Notes: a model not told the origin generated them from the sequence alone. A stretch of 64,000 nt of DNA from Bradyrhizobium sp. 186 (GCF_023101685.1 NZ_CP082164.1:5456001-5520000); one strand, 5' to 3'. Positions 43,904-54,627 are shown, counted from the first letter of the stretch. Numbers and translations are program-made.

Positions 43904-44554
43904 CTACAGCTCCCGCGCCACCCCGGGCAGCGCCGGCACGAAGCGGACGTCGACGAGTTCCTTGCGCTCGATGCCGGCTTCGCTCCGGCTCAGGCGGATC
44001 AGCGTCTGTACGCCCTGATGCGGGCCGACCGGCGCGATCAGGATGCCGCCGACCTCGAGCCGCTCGATCAGGTTCTGCGGAATCTGCTCCATCGCGGCCG
44101 TGACGATGATGCGGTCGAACTGCCCGATATTGGCAGGCAGGTTGAGCCCGTCACCCAGCATCACCTCGACATTGTGATAGTCGAGCTTCTCAAGCCTGGC
44201 GCGTGCGGCGTCCGCGAGCTTGCGATAGCGCTCGACCGTCAACACCTGGCCCGCGAGCCGCGACAACACGGCGGCCTGATAGCCCGAGCCGGCGCCGATC
44301 TCGAGCACGCGATGGTGCTTCCGGAGCTGGAGCTGCTCGGTCATGTAGGCGACCACGAAGGGCTGGCTGATGGTCTGCCCGCAGGCGATCGGCAGCGCGC
44401 TGTCGCGATAGGCGCCGGCGCGATCGGTCTCGTCGACGAACAGCTCGCGCGGCACCTCCTCCATGGTGCGCAGCACCGCCTGATCGCTGATGCCCCGACG
44501 CCTCAGCGTGAGCTGAAACATCATCTTTTCCGGCGGGTGCTGATGGGTGGCCAT
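43904..44554 (-). CDS. pcm: Protein-L-isoaspartate O-methyltransferase
   Basis: The 216-aa enzyme repairs isoaspartyl residues using SAM. Conserved segments are [20 protein letters not shown], motif [16 protein letters not shown], and [10 protein letters not shown] followed by [17 protein letters not shown] 44554 ([12 protein letters not shown]) is preferred to 44617. surE lies upstream but is separated by a response-regulator gene on the other strand, unlike the usual adjacent surE-pcm pair. Confidence 0.93.
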   Translation of the reverse strand: MATHQHPPEKMMFQLTLRRRGISDQAVLRTMEEVPRELFVDETDRAGAYRDSALPIACGQTISQPFVVAYMTEQLQLRKHHRVLEIGAGSGYQAAVLSRLAGQVLTVERYRKLADAARARLEKLDYHNVEVMLGDGLNLPANIGQFDRIIVTAAMEQIPQNLIERLEVGGILIAPVGPHQGVQTLIRLSRSEAGIERKELVDVRFVPALPGVAREL

Positions 44555-44804
44555 TGCTGCTTGTGTCGTCTCGTCAGATCCAGGTCGATGCTTGAGGTCG
44601 ATGCTTGTGGAGCTCAAGACCCGGACAAGAATCTTGTTCCTGCTCAGGAACCCATGATACCCTTTCGGGCGCTGTACTTGACCATAAATCGGCTTGCAAC
44701 GGGCCGACGGCGGTGGCCATTTTCAGGTAACAGTTCGCCGAAACACACATTGCGTCGATTCGTGTTATCTGCGAACGTTTTCAGGAATGGGCAAGGACTC
44801 AACT

Positions 44805-45176
44805 ATGATCGCGACAGGGCTTTCCGGCCGCTCTGTATTCCTCGTCGAGGACGAGGTGATGATCCGGATGATGGTCGCAGACATGCTTGAGGAACTCGGC
44901 TACAAGGTCGCGGCTGAAGCTGGCGATATCACCGAAGCCATGCGACTTGCCCAATCGACCGAGTTCGATCTCGCCATCCTCGACGTCAACGTCAACGGCA
45001 AGGTGATCTCCCCGGTCGCCGACCTGATCAAGGCAAAGGGCTGCCCCTTCATCTTCGCCACCGGCTACGGCTCCTCGGGCCTGCCCGAGCAATATCGCGA
45101 CCGGCCGGCGCTTCAGAAGCCGTTTCAGCTCGACGCTCTCGGCAAGACCATCGAAGCCGCGCTTCGCGGCGGCTAG
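44805..45176 (+). CDS. Single-domain response regulator
   Basis: The 123-aa receiver domain begins MIATGLSGRSVFLVEDEVMI, with acidic residues ED, the phosphoacceptor aspartate in FDLAILDVNVNGKV, a Thr/Gly switch in FIFATGYGSSGL and the lysine in RPALQKPFQLD. No output domain is present, so it acts like CheY/DivK. AAGGA lies seven bases before ATG 44805, whereas ATG 44787 lacks a good site. It sits between pcm and surE in opposite orientation. Confidence 0.85.
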   Translation: MIATGLSGRSVFLVEDEVMIRMMVADMLEELGYKVAAEAGDITEAMRLAQSTEFDLAILDVNVNGKVISPVADLIKAKGCPFIFATGYGSSGLPEQYRDRPALQKPFQLDALGKTIEAALRGG

Positions 45177-45197
45177 CCGCTGTTTCCAAGCCGTCCC

Positions 45198-45965
45198 TTA
45201 CTTCAGCGTCGCGCCCAGCTCTTCGAAAAACGCCTCGTTGGTGCGGTCGAGCCTGAGCGGCGTGACCGAGACGTAGCGCTCGCGCAGCGCCGCGAGATCG
45301 GTGCCGTCGGCCGGCGTGTCCATCATTGCCGCGCGCTCGAAGCCGATCCAGAAATAGGGATTGCCGCGGCCGTCCCTGCGCTCGTCGATCCTGAGGAAGC
45401 CAAGGTTGCGCTTGCCCTGCCGCGTCACGCGGATGCCCAAGACATCCTCCGGCGCGCAGGACGGGAAGTTGACGTTGATGACGGTGTCCTTCGGGATGCC
45501 TGCCGCGATCACCTTGCGCAGGATGTCGGGCCCGAACTTGCGCGCGGTGTCCCACGGCGGCCGCTCGCGCGTCTCGACACTGAACTCCTGCGACAGCGCG
45601 AACGACGGCAGCCCCAAGATGGTGCCTTCCAGCGCGCCGGCGATGGTGCCGGAATAGACCACGTCCTCGGCGACGTTGCGGCCCTTGTTGACGCCCGAGA
45701 GCACGACGTCGGGCAGCTTGGCGCCGAGGATATGGCGCGCGCCCATGATGACGCAGTCGGTCGGCGTGCCGCGTACTGCGAAGTGCCGCGGGCCGACTTC
45801 GCGCAAGCGCAAGGGATCGTTCAGCGACAGCGAATGCGACACGCCGGACTGGTCGAGCTCGGGCGCGACCACCCAGACATCGTCGGACAGCGTCTGCGCG
45901 ATCTCCTCCACGACCTTGAGGCCGGGAGCGTGAATGCCGTCGTCATTGGTGCAGAGAATTCGCAT
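45198..45965 (-). CDS. surE: 5'-nucleotidase SurE
   Basis: The 255-aa metallophosphatase begins MRILCTNDDGIHAPGLKVVE, the family start with metal-binding NDDG, and continues VVAPELDQSGVSHSLSLNDP and DVVLSGVNKGRNVAEDVVYS GTIAGALEG. It dephosphorylates nucleoside monophosphates and helps stationary-phase survival. The gene is downstream of serS and a hypothetical gene in the same direction. Confidence 0.95.
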   Translation of the reverse strand: MRILCTNDDGIHAPGLKVVEEIAQTLSDDVWVVAPELDQSGVSHSLSLNDPLRLREVGPRHFAVRGTPTDCVIMGARHILGAKLPDVVLSGVNKGRNVAEDVVYSGTIAGALEGTILGLPSFALSQEFSVETRERPPWDTARKFGPDILRKVIAAGIPKDTVINVNFPSCAPEDVLGIRVTRQGKRNLGFLRIDERRDGRGNPYFWIGFERAAMMDTPADGTDLAALRERYVSVTPLRLDRTNEAFFEELGATLK

Positions 45966-46054
45966 ATCTCAGCTCGATTCCATGGGGCGTCTCGCGCTGG
46001 TCTTATCCGGCTATGACCGATCAGGCAAACTGGCGCTGCCGTGGTCAAAGCCCG

Positions 46055-46420
46055 TCAGCGGCGAATCCTCCACTGCGGCAAGAACCGCGCGAGCCTGCCT
46101 TCCGCACGCAGCACGAAGGCCGGTGGAACCGGCGGCAGGGCCGGGAGCGGCTCCATGGCAGCAGGCGGCGCCGGCAGCAGCTCGGCCGCCAATTGAGCCG
46201 GCTCACGCGGATAGCGCGTGCGCGCCGTCGCCAATGCCCTGTCAAAATCCTCGATATTGACCCCGGCCTTGGCGCGCCGGCTCTGCACGAGAGCGTCGTC
46301 CCAGAGCCGCGCGATCTCGATGTCCAGCACGCCACGCAGGCGCTGGTCGACGGCCTGGATGCCGGCACCTGTCACCGCCCATTGTCTGCCGACCCAGAAG
46401 ATGTCGTGGTGCAAGGCCAT
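46055..46420 (-). CDS. Conserved hypothetical protein between serS and surE
   Basis: The 121-aa product (ATG 46420) starts MALHHDIFWVGRQWAVTGAG and continues IQAVDQRLRGVLDIEIARLW, then a Pro-rich segment (ELLPAPPAAMEPLPALPPVP) and LARFLPQWRIRR. It has no signal peptide and no recognised family. Its position between serS and surE in the same orientation supports a real gene. Opposite-strand ORFs have the Arg/Pro-rich composition of shadows. Confidence 0.65.
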   Translation of the reverse strand: MALHHDIFWVGRQWAVTGAGIQAVDQRLRGVLDIEIARLWDDALVQSRRAKAGVNIEDFDRALATARTRYPREPAQLAAELLPAPPAAMEPLPALPPVPPAFVLRAEGRLARFLPQWRIRR

Positions 46421-46516
46421 GAACGATGGTTTCGAGTTGTCGGGTGGCCGACAAGATAACCGGCCGCCCAATCTTCGCAACCAAACGTTTCTGCCTCACG
46501 GCCGGGCAATCACGCC

Positions 46517-48024
<1,508 letters not shown>

Positions 48025-48040
48025 CCGGGGTGCCGGCGCC

Positions 48041-48847
48041 CTACTCCGCCGGATTGGCCGGCGAGGATGCGCCGCTGGCCGGCTGGGAAGCCGCCGCCTT
48101 CTTCTCCACCATCCCCACCGCGATGATCGAGCCCTCGTAGAGTAGAAGCAGGGGAATCGCGAGCGAGCACTGGCTCAGCACGTCCGGCGGCGTCAGCACG
48201 GCCGCGATGACGAAGGCGATCACGATGAAATAGCGTCGCTTCTCGCGCAGCATTTTTGAAGTGACGATGCCGATCCGGCCAAGCAGCGTCAGGATGACCG
48301 GAAGCTGGAAGGCGATGCCGAAGGCGAAGATCAGCGACATCATCAGTGACAGATATTCGCCGACCTTGGGCAGGAGCTGAATCTGCGCGGTCTCGTCACT
48401 GCCGGCCTGCTGCATGCCGAGCGAGAAGCGAACCAGCATCGGCAGCACGACGAAATAGACCAGCGCCGCACCCAGCACGAAGAAGAACGGGGTCGCGACC
48501 AAATACGGCAGGAAGGCCTGCTTCTCCTGCTTGTAGAGCCCGGGCGCCACGAACTTGTAGATTTGAGTGGCGACGATCGGGAACGAAATGAAGCCGGCGC
48601 CGAACAGCGCTAGCTTGAGCTGGGTGATGAAATATTCCAGCAGAGCCGTGTAGATGAATTTCGAGTTCTCCGGCCCCGCCACCCACACGAACGGCCAGAC
48701 CAGCACGTTGTAGATCTGCTTGGCAAAGAAGAAGCAGAAGATGAAGGCCACGCCGAAGCCGAGCAGGGCCTTGATCAGCCGCGAGCGCAGCTCGATCAAA
48801 TGGTCCATCAGTGGGGCTTTGCTGGCCTCGATATCGGCGTCGCTCAT
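48041..48847 (-). CDS. tatC: Twin-arginine translocase subunit TatC
   Basis: The 268-aa inner-membrane protein contains [20 protein letters not shown], the TatC N-terminal signature, and six transmembrane helices with the periplasmic [20 protein letters not shown] box. It is the core receptor for twin-arginine signal peptides of folded proteins. Its start overlaps the tatB stop as ATGA. Confidence 0.95.
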   Translation of the reverse strand: MSDADIEASKAPLMDHLIELRSRLIKALLGFGVAFIFCFFFAKQIYNVLVWPFVWVAGPENSKFIYTALLEYFITQLKLALFGAGFISFPIVATQIYKFVAPGLYKQEKQAFLPYLVATPFFFVLGAALVYFVVLPMLVRFSLGMQQAGSDETAQIQLLPKVGEYLSLMMSLIFAFGIAFQLPVILTLLGRIGIVTSKMLREKRRYFIVIAFVIAAVLTPPDVLSQCSLAIPLLLLYEGSIIAVGMVEKKAAASQPASGASSPANPAE

Positions 48848-49389
48848 GACGCTTTGGCGTCCTTGATCGCCTCGGATGGCGCGGTGTCCTGGCTGACCGG
48901 AGCTGACTCGACCTCGCGGGTGATGGCGAGCGGTTCGTTCGCCACCGCATGCGCCTCGGCCTCCAGGAAAGTCTCGGGCGTCGGTAATTCCGGTGTCGTC
49001 GGGGTGGCCGGCGCTTCCGCTGAAATCGCCGGCGCTTCACTTGACGTCGCTGGCGGTTCGACAGCAGCGGCCGTGGAAGTCTCTGCGGGCTTGTCGAGCG
49101 CATCGACGCGCAAGGCGTCGCTGACGTCCTTCTGGAGCGAGGTCATCAAATTGTTGCCGGCGAAGCCGGAAGCCGCTTCCTTGACCTCGTCAAAACTCTT
49201 CTTGAGGTCGGCCATCTCGGCCTCGCGCATGGCTTCCTGAAACTGGCCTTGGAATTCGGCGGCCATCTTGCGGGCCTTGCCCATCCACTGTCCGACCATG
49301 CGCAGCACGCCCGGCAGCTCTTTCGGGCCGATGGCGATCAGGGCTACGACCCCGATCAGGACCAGTTCACTCCACCCGATGTCGAACAT
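48844..49389 (-). CDS. tatB: Twin-arginine translocase subunit TatB
   Basis: The 181-aa protein starts [40 protein letters not shown], the TatB membrane helix and amphipathic helix with conserved GPKELP. The C-terminal half is Ala/Thr/Pro/Glu-rich and probably disordered. It works with TatC in substrate recognition. Confidence 0.95.
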   Translation of the reverse strand: MFDIGWSELVLIGVVALIAIGPKELPGVLRMVGQWMGKARKMAAEFQGQFQEAMREAEMADLKKSFDEVKEAASGFAGNNLMTSLQKDVSDALRVDALDKPAETSTAAAVEPPATSSEAPAISAEAPATPTTPELPTPETFLEAEAHAVANEPLAITREVESAPVSQDTAPSEAIKDAKAS

Positions 49390-49472
49390 GAGGTCTTCCG
49401 TTCAGGCCAGCCGCCACCGGCCCAATCCTCTCCACGCAGGATCGGGACCACCGCGTCTGCCCGCTCTTTGGC

Positions 49473-49706
49473 TCAGACGGCCTTGCTGCCGACGTCGGAC
49501 CGTGCCGCGGTCGGCGCGGCAGTGTGCTCGATGGACTTGGCCGGCTCGGGCTTGTCGGCGACCTTGTCGTCGTCCTGCATGCCCTTCTTGAAGGCCTTGA
49601 TGCCCTGCGCGACGTCACCCATCAGATCCGAAATCTTGCCGCGGCCGAACAGCAGCAGGACCACTGCGATCACCAAGATCCAGTGCCAAATGCTAAGCGA
49701 ACCCAT
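49473..49706 (-). CDS. tatA: Twin-arginine translocase subunit TatA
   Basis: The 77-aa protein starts [40 protein letters not shown], with the TatA family helix and FGRGKI hinge. It forms the translocation pore. It is first in the leftward tatABC operon. ATG 49706 is preferred to 49754 because extra residues lack the family start. The prophage begins about 50-100 bp upstream. Confidence 0.95.
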   Translation of the reverse strand: MGSLSIWHWILVIAVVLLLFGRGKISDLMGDVAQGIKAFKKGMQDDDKVADKPEPAKSIEHTAAPTAARSDVGSKAV

Positions 49707-49796
49707 CCTGCAACCCTCCAAACGCGCGTGGCCGGGACCCCGGCCGATCTTCACCGAAACCTAGGCTTCGCAGGTGTCAAAAACAAGGACCAAGGC

Positions 49797-49819
49797 AGCG
49801 CCAATTCGCTGTTGGCGCT
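49797..49819. promoter_or_regulatory. Palindrome AGCGCCAA-N7-TTGGCGCT near the prophage boundary
   Basis: The eight-base arms are perfect complements around TTCGCTG. The site lies between tatA and the prophage integrase gene. It could be part of the attachment site, a terminator or an operator. No second copy is visible because the other prophage end is off-window. Confidence 0.45.
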
Positions 49820-49898
49820 AGGTAATCTTGCTAGTTTTGCCTGACAAATAGTCGAATGCCGCGCCGTGACTGTTTTTATTGATGTTTTTAGCATATTT

Positions 49899-49936
49899 TG
49901 TTGCGATCGTTGAGCAACACGTTGCGGATTGTTGTG
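49899..49936. promoter_or_regulatory. Cluster of prophage-operator half-sites upstream of the integrase
   Basis: TGTTGCG (49899) and AGCAACA (49913-49919) form an inverted pair with spacing 7. CGTTGCG (49920-49926) and TGTTGTG (49930-49936) follow as direct half-sites. They match the arms of the prophage operator but not its five-base spacer. Confidence 0.45.
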
Positions 49937-49972
49937 TATTTGCCTACATCATTGTGCGTTTGTCATCTGCTA

Positions 49973-50009
49973 GTATCACAATGTGACCCCGGCAGGAGCC
50001 TTGTGATAC
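49973..50009. repeat. Inverted repeat GTATCACAA...TTGTGATAC at the integrase start
   Basis: Two nine-base perfect arms (49973-49981 and 50001-50009) are separated by 19 bp that include the CAGGAG ribosome binding site, just before the integrase ATG at 50014. A hairpin would sequester the site, or a dimer could bind. Confidence 0.5.
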
Positions 50010-50013
50010 GCAA

Positions 50014-51114
50014 ATGGGAACTATCGTCGAGCGCCAACGCAAGAACGGCGGCAAGGCATTCATGGCAAAGATCGTCCTCAAGCAAAAGGGCGAGGTGATC
50101 CACCGCGAGACACAGACTTTCGATCGGCGTCCGGCCGCCGCCGCATGGATCGCTCGCCGTGAGGACGAGCTTTCAAAGCCGGGCGCGATCGAACGCGCAA
50201 AGGTAGCGGAGAACGACCCGACCCTTGCCGCAGTCATCGATCGGTACACGGCCGAATCTGTGACAGAGATCAACCCGTCCAAAGCCTCAACGCTCAGCAT
50301 CATCAAGACATACGGCATAGCAGACAAGCGCTGCTCGCATATCGCAGCGTCGGATATCACCGAATTCATCAAGTCCATACCTTGGACCCCGCAAACGCGG
50401 ATGAACTACGTCACCCACCTCTCGACCATCTATTCCGTTGCGCGGCCCATGTGGGGATACCCGCTAGATCCGATCGTGATCCGCGAAGCTAAGACGGTCT
50501 TGCGTCGGATGGGGATCATCTCCAGCAGCAAGGACCGCGACAGGAGGCCGACGCTCAACGAGCTAGACCGGCTGATGAACCACTTTGACGAGCGCCAGAC
50601 GCGCAGCCCGTGGGCCGCGCCCATGTGCCGTTTAATCGCTTTCGCGATCTTCTCAACCCGCCGTCAGGATGAGATTTGCCGGATCACATGGGCCGACCTC
50701 GACGAGGACAACAGCCGCATCCTGGTCCGCGACATGAAGAACCCCGGCCAGACGGTCGGCAATGACGTTTGGTGCGACCTCCCCGCGCCCGCCCTGCGGA
50801 TCATCCAGGCGACGCCGCGCACCGACGAGCGGATATTCCCCTACACTGCCGGCGCGATCGGCGCAGCCTTCACAGAAGCTTGCGCGCTTCTCGGGATCAC
50901 GACAGAGGATATGCCCGATAGCGAGCGGCTGCACTTCCACGACCTCAGGCATGAGGGCACATCGTGGTTGTTCGAAACCGGGTACAACATTCCGCACGCC
51001 GCCGCAGTCACCGGGCATCGCACCTGGACGAGCCTTAAGCGGTACACCCAACTGCGACAGCGCGGCGACAAGTTCGCCGGCTGGAAATGGCTCGATGCTG
51101 TGACGGTTGTGTAA
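50014..51114 (+). CDS. Prophage tyrosine integrase
   Basis: The 366-aa recombinase has the catalytic arginine in FAIFSTRRQDEICRITWADL, HxxR in RLHFHDLRHEGTSWLFETGY, the second histidine in AVTGHRTWTSLKRYTQLRQR and the nucleophile tyrosine in that segment. It integrates and excises the prophage. It is the leftmost prophage gene and is transcribed inward, with inverted-repeat and half-site elements upstream. It differs from the 416-aa integrase at 12.5-13.7 kb and so belongs to a separate element. Confidence 0.92.
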   Translation: MGTIVERQRKNGGKAFMAKIVLKQKGEVIHRETQTFDRRPAAAAWIARREDELSKPGAIERAKVAENDPTLAAVIDRYTAESVTEINPSKASTLSIIKTYGIADKRCSHIAASDITEFIKSIPWTPQTRMNYVTHLSTIYSVARPMWGYPLDPIVIREAKTVLRRMGIISSSKDRDRRPTLNELDRLMNHFDERQTRSPWAAPMCRLIAFAIFSTRRQDEICRITWADLDEDNSRILVRDMKNPGQTVGNDVWCDLPAPALRIIQATPRTDERIFPYTAGAIGAAFTEACALLGITTEDMPDSERLHFHDLRHEGTSWLFETGYNIPHAAAVTGHRTWTSLKRYTQLRQRGDKFAGWKWLDAVTVV

Positions 51115-51175
51115 AGCGCAACAACCATTCGCATCAATAGTCGTCGGGATTGAACCTGCAAGAAGGGACTTCCCG

Positions 51176-51478
51176 ATGATTAAGCCGACAGTCGGACGCG
51201 TGGTGTGGTTCACCCCGTCTATCAACGCCCACCAGACCGATCCCGCGTTCCGCCACATCGATCCCGCGCAGCCTTGCGCCGCTATGGTGACGCATGTGTG
51301 GGGCGATCGCATGGTGAACCTCGTGACGTTCGACAGCAACGGCGCGGCGTTCGGCAAAACGAGCGTCGTGCTGTTGCAGGATGACGACGCAAAGCCGGAG
51401 TACGGCTATTTCTGTTCCTGGATGCCCTATCAGGTCGGGCAGGCTGCCAAGCATTCCGCCGACGACGCCAAGAAATAA
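51176..51478 (+). CDS. Conserved phage hypothetical protein
   Basis: The 100-aa product (ATG 51176, GGGAC upstream) starts MIKPTVGRVVWFTPSINAHQ and contains PCAAMVTHVWGDRMVNLVTF DSNGAAFGKTSV, then GYFCSWMPYQVGQAAKH. This form recurs in siphovirus-like genomes with no known function. It follows the integrase in the same direction. Confidence 0.68.
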   Translation: MIKPTVGRVVWFTPSINAHQTDPAFRHIDPAQPCAAMVTHVWGDRMVNLVTFDSNGAAFGKTSVVLLQDDDAKPEYGYFCSWMPYQVGQAAKHSADDAKK

Positions 51479-51615
51479 CGAACACCCCTCGCGGTACTCC
51501 TTCCCGTCAGCATCCAGAATGACGGGGAAACATGGTCCCGATCGTCCGTGCAGAACGGCGCTGGATCGCGGAGGGGTTTCATTGACCAGCGTAATCGGGG
51601 CAACCTGGATGGAGC

Positions 51616-51654
51616 AAAGGCCGCAGACCCGGAATGAGCCGGGGAGCGGCCTTT
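51616..51654. terminator. Bidirectional terminator between convergent prophage operons
   Basis: AAAGGCCGC (51616-51624) pairs perfectly with GCGGCCTTT (51646-51654), and an inner CCCGG/CCGGG stem caps it. It separates the rightward integrase segment from the leftward primase gene, whose stop codon lies at 51653-51655. Confidence 0.65.
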
Positions 51655-54019
51655 ACCAATTTAGGGCCGGCTCTTTGTCCGTCGCGCCGCTGCTGCGATC
51701 CGGCGCGTAGAACGTCACCCGGTCCTCGTTGTCGCGCCGATCGCGGCCCACCGTCCAACCTAGCTTCTTCATGATCCGGCCGACGCGGCCGGCGTGGCGG
51801 TAGTCGGCATCCTTCATGGGGATGCCCAGGTGCGAGAAGATATCGATTTGCGCGATCGAGGATTGCCCCTTGATCAGCGGCCCGATCTTGTCCGTCCACA
51901 CGTCAACGTCGGTTCGCTTCTCTTGTTCGAGCTCTACGGCCGCGAGTTCTTCCTCCTGGACCCACCATGGCGTGTTGGCGCGGTAGAGCGCGACAGCCTC
52001 AGCCCATAGCTGATCGCGATCGAGCGCGATTGCATCCGTGTCGATGCTGCCGACAGTCACCGGCCAGAACCGCCGCGCGCCCGTGGGATCGCGCAGGTAT
52101 GCGTTGCCTTCCGGGTTGATCGTGCCGTTCAGCACCACGCGGCGCGGAGCCTCGATCACCGCGCGACCGTAGGGCGGGCGAAAGCGATCGGTCTGTTGCG
52201 TCAGGAACTTCTTGACCTCGTTCACCTCAGCCGCCGAGAACTTGTGCATCTCCGCGACCTCAAGGCCCCACACGCCTTGCATTTCCATCTTGGCATCTTT
52301 GCCTCCAATGTCGGACAGGCCGTCAGTAAAGAAGTCGTCGCCGTAGAGGAAGCGAAGCGCCGTCGATTTGCGCGCGCCCTGCGGACCCTCCAGGATCGGC
52401 ATGGTATCGACCTTGCACCCAGGCTGGAGCCCGCGCGCGACGCCCGAGATTAGCCAGCGCATGCCCACCGTGCGAGCATACGGCGTGTCCTCGACCCCCA
52501 TGTAGTAGCTCAGCCACTTCCCGACGCGCGGCCGGTTGTCCCACTTGACGCCTTCCAGGTACTCACGCAGGCGATCGAAGCCCGCGCGTTCCGCGATTGT
52601 CTGGATCACGGCCGCAATGTTCGAGGCTTTCGGCGACATCTGCCGCGCCTCCAGCCACATCACCGCTTCGCTGTAGTCGCGATCCTGGACAACGCGCGGC
52701 GTCCACGACTGTTCGCGTTCCCACGGCGGCCGACGCATCAGCATGACGCGCAGCTTGAACTCGTCCCACGCGAACACGCCCGCCGTCTCCGGGTGGTTCT
52801 CCAGGAACAGCGCCCAATTCTTGGTAGCGCCCGGCTTGACCGCGCCCTTGTCATTGCAAACGAGATTGAGCATCCAATTCTCGTCAGCCGCGACCGTGCG
52901 GCGCGTCCGGATATCCGTCACCGTGGCGGGTTGCTCTTGCTGGACGGTGCGAGCCTCGACGACGGGCCTTGCCGGCGCAGCCGCGACAGGACCAGCAACG
53001 GGCGCAGGCTTCTCCACGGGGCGCGCTGGCGGTTGGGGCGGCGTCCACGGCCGCACCGTCTCCCGCATGAACTGATCGAGGCGCGGCTTGTCCCAGCCAT
53101 CGCGGATCGCATCGGCCGCGTCCCAGCCTTTCGGCGGATCGTCGCGCATGACATCCATCACGCGCACGGTGCAGCCGAGGCCGACCAGGATGGCCGCAAT
53201 CTCGTTCGCGGTCCCGAGCCCAGGCACATCAGCGTCCGGCCAGATCACGACGTTGCGGCCAGCGAGCGGCGACCAGTCCGTATGCTTGACCCCTTGCGTT
53301 CCGCCCGCCCAGGACAGCACGACCCGCGCGGTTTCGTTCGCGAGCGCGTCGCGGCACTTCTCGCCCTCGACGACGATCACCTGCCGGGCATCGCCGAGAC
53401 GGTCTAGACCGTAGAGCGGCCGAGGCTTTGGGAACGGGAAGCGCGACCAGCACTCGCGGCCGTCAGGCAGACGGACTGCCATGACCATCGGGGTTTCTTT
53501 GTCGCCGTCGCCGAGGTCATGACGCAGCACATAGCCGAACAGCGAGCCATCGGCGCGACGATACGGGAACACCATCGACGGCGCAAAGCCGCCCCACTCC
53601 GTTGCATCGCCCGCGCGCTTTGGATTGTAGAGCTTGACCCGCTTACCGGGCTCGATCGACGCGCCATCGGGCGGATCAATCGGCTCGATCCCGGCGTAGA
53701 TATCGCGCGCCTCGATCCGACGCGGCGCAACGTTCGGGCCAGCATTGCCACCGCCGAGGATACTGATCGCCTCGCGCAGGCCGACGCCCTTGATGCCGCG
53801 AACGAAATCCATGACGTCGCCATGCTCGCCGCAGCCGAAGCAATGGAAGCGCTCGACCTTGTCCTTGCCGACGAAAATGGTGAACGACGGCGTGTCCTCA
53901 GCATGGAACGGGCAGCAGCCGAGAAATTCGCCGCCGTCCTTCTCCAGCTTCACCCCGAAAGAGGCCGCCGTGTCGGGCAGAGAAACGTCACGCCGTAGGC
54001 GCTCGACATCGGACGACAT
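51653..54019 (-). CDS. Phage primase with CHC2 zinc finger, TOPRIM-like and VapE domains
   Basis: The 788-aa protein combines a CHC2 zinc finger (CPFHAEDTPSFTIF with CFGCGEHGDVMDFV, residues about 35-70), a TOPRIM-like segment (VIVVEGEKCRDALANETARV near residue 210) and a P-loop ATPase of the VapE/DUF3987 type. Walker A is ILEGPQGARKSTALRFLYGD, near residue 540. Arginine-finger-like residues follow in NPEGNAYLRDPTGARRFWPV. It should both prime and unwind DNA at the phage origin. It is the last gene of the leftward replication operon and has its own operator 23 bp upstream. Confidence 0.9.
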   Translation of the reverse strand: MSSDVERLRRDVSLPDTAASFGVKLEKDGGEFLGCCPFHAEDTPSFTIFVGKDKVERFHCFGCGEHGDVMDFVRGIKGVGLREAISILGGGNAGPNVAPRRIEARDIYAGIEPIDPPDGASIEPGKRVKLYNPKRAGDATEWGGFAPSMVFPYRRADGSLFGYVLRHDLGDGDKETPMVMAVRLPDGRECWSRFPFPKPRPLYGLDRLGDARQVIVVEGEKCRDALANETARVVLSWAGGTQGVKHTDWSPLAGRNVVIWPDADVPGLGTANEIAAILVGLGCTVRVMDVMRDDPPKGWDAADAIRDGWDKPRLDQFMRETVRPWTPPQPPARPVEKPAPVAGPVAAAPARPVVEARTVQQEQPATVTDIRTRRTVAADENWMLNLVCNDKGAVKPGATKNWALFLENHPETAGVFAWDEFKLRVMLMRRPPWEREQSWTPRVVQDRDYSEAVMWLEARQMSPKASNIAAVIQTIAERAGFDRLREYLEGVKWDNRPRVGKWLSYYMGVEDTPYARTVGMRWLISGVARGLQPGCKVDTMPILEGPQGARKSTALRFLYGDDFFTDGLSDIGGKDAKMEMQGVWGLEVAEMHKFSAAEVNEVKKFLTQQTDRFRPPYGRAVIEAPRRVVLNGTINPEGNAYLRDPTGARRFWPVTVGSIDTDAIALDRDQLWAEAVALYRANTPWWVQEEELAAVELEQEKRTDVDVWTDKIGPLIKGQSSIAQIDIFSHLGIPMKDADYRHAGRVGRIMKKLGWTVGRDRRDNEDRVTFYAPDRSSGATDKEPALNW

Positions 54020-54041
54020 AATGCCCCGTAGGTGATTTGCG

Positions 54042-54060
54042 TGTTGCGCTAATCACAACA
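54042..54060. promoter_or_regulatory. Prophage operator TGTTGCG-N5-CACAACA, primase promoter
   Basis: The site TGTTGCGCTAATCACAACA fits the prophage operator consensus and lies 23 bp upstream of the primase start. On the minus strand TTGACG at 54079-54074 could be a -35, with the operator over the -10 region. Confidence 0.75.
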
Positions 54061-54086
54061 CTTGCAACGAAAACGTCAAGAAGAAG

Positions 54087-54491
54087 TTAGCGTTTGCCCC
54101 GGATTATCTGAGCCAACTCGCTTTCGTTGTGGGCAACACCGGCCCGCCCGCCCGCTTTGTTGACGGCCTCGATCCAGGCTGTCTGCTCTTTCGTCGGCCG
54201 CGCGCCGTCCTTAACTTCGACCTGGACATAGAGCGCGACGGTTGACCCGATCATATCGGCCGTCACCTCGACGGGCATCCAGCCGCCCAGGTCGGACATC
54301 CCGGCGACGCCGGCATGAAACGGTCGAGCGTTGCGAATGACGATATCGCCTTTGCCCAGCATCACCCGCTTACCGGGAAAGCCGTGCTCGACCTTCCCGA
54401 CCCACGCCTGCCCCACGTTCTGCCGAAACAGCCTCGCCCCGAGTTGGGAGGCGAGGCGTTGCAGCAGGCGCATTAGATCGGCCTCGGCCAT
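54087..54491 (-). CDS. VRR-NUC domain nuclease
   Basis: The 134-aa protein has the VRR-NUC fold of the PD-(D/E)XK nuclease superfamily: LGKGDIVIRN, GMSDLGGWMPVEV, and YVQVEVKDGARPTKEQTAWI, with catalytic residues in SDLGG, VEVK and the Glu/Lys pair. Such nucleases are common in phage replication modules and may resolve junctions or 5' flaps. ATG 54491 lies one base past the stop of the small membrane gene. Confidence 0.88.
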   Translation of the reverse strand: MAEADLMRLLQRLASQLGARLFRQNVGQAWVGKVEHGFPGKRVMLGKGDIVIRNARPFHAGVAGMSDLGGWMPVEVTADMIGSTVALYVQVEVKDGARPTKEQTAWIEAVNKAGGRAGVAHNESELAQIIRGKR

Positions 54492-54492
54492 T

Positions 54493-54618
54493 TTAGCCGC
54501 CGCCCAGGGTAGCGCGCACGCCGGCATAGGCGAACAACTGCCAAAGCACAAAGACGCTGTAGCCGATGAACGCATAGGCGGCGGCGAGGATGATCAGTTC
54601 GAGGATGGTCAGCTTCAT
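54493..54618 (-). CDS. 41-aa membrane microprotein
   Basis: The product starts MKLTILELIILAAAYAFIGY and ends SVFVLWQLFAYAGVRATLGG G. A single hydrophobic helix (about residues 4-30) predicts an inner-membrane protein. The ATG at 54618 is 9 bp below the end of ssb, and the TAA is immediately followed by the nuclease ATG, so it is coupled on both sides. It is below the length usually listed but has good coding character. No family is recognised; a superinfection or host-takeover role is speculative. Confidence 0.72.
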   Translation of the reverse strand: MKLTILELIILAAAYAFIGYSVFVLWQLFAYAGVRATLGGG

Positions 54619-54627
54619 AGTGCGACC

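Noticed and set aside
46013..46459. 148-aa rightward ORF between serS and surE
   Set aside because: Arg/Pro-rich shadow of the hypothetical gene 46055-46420.
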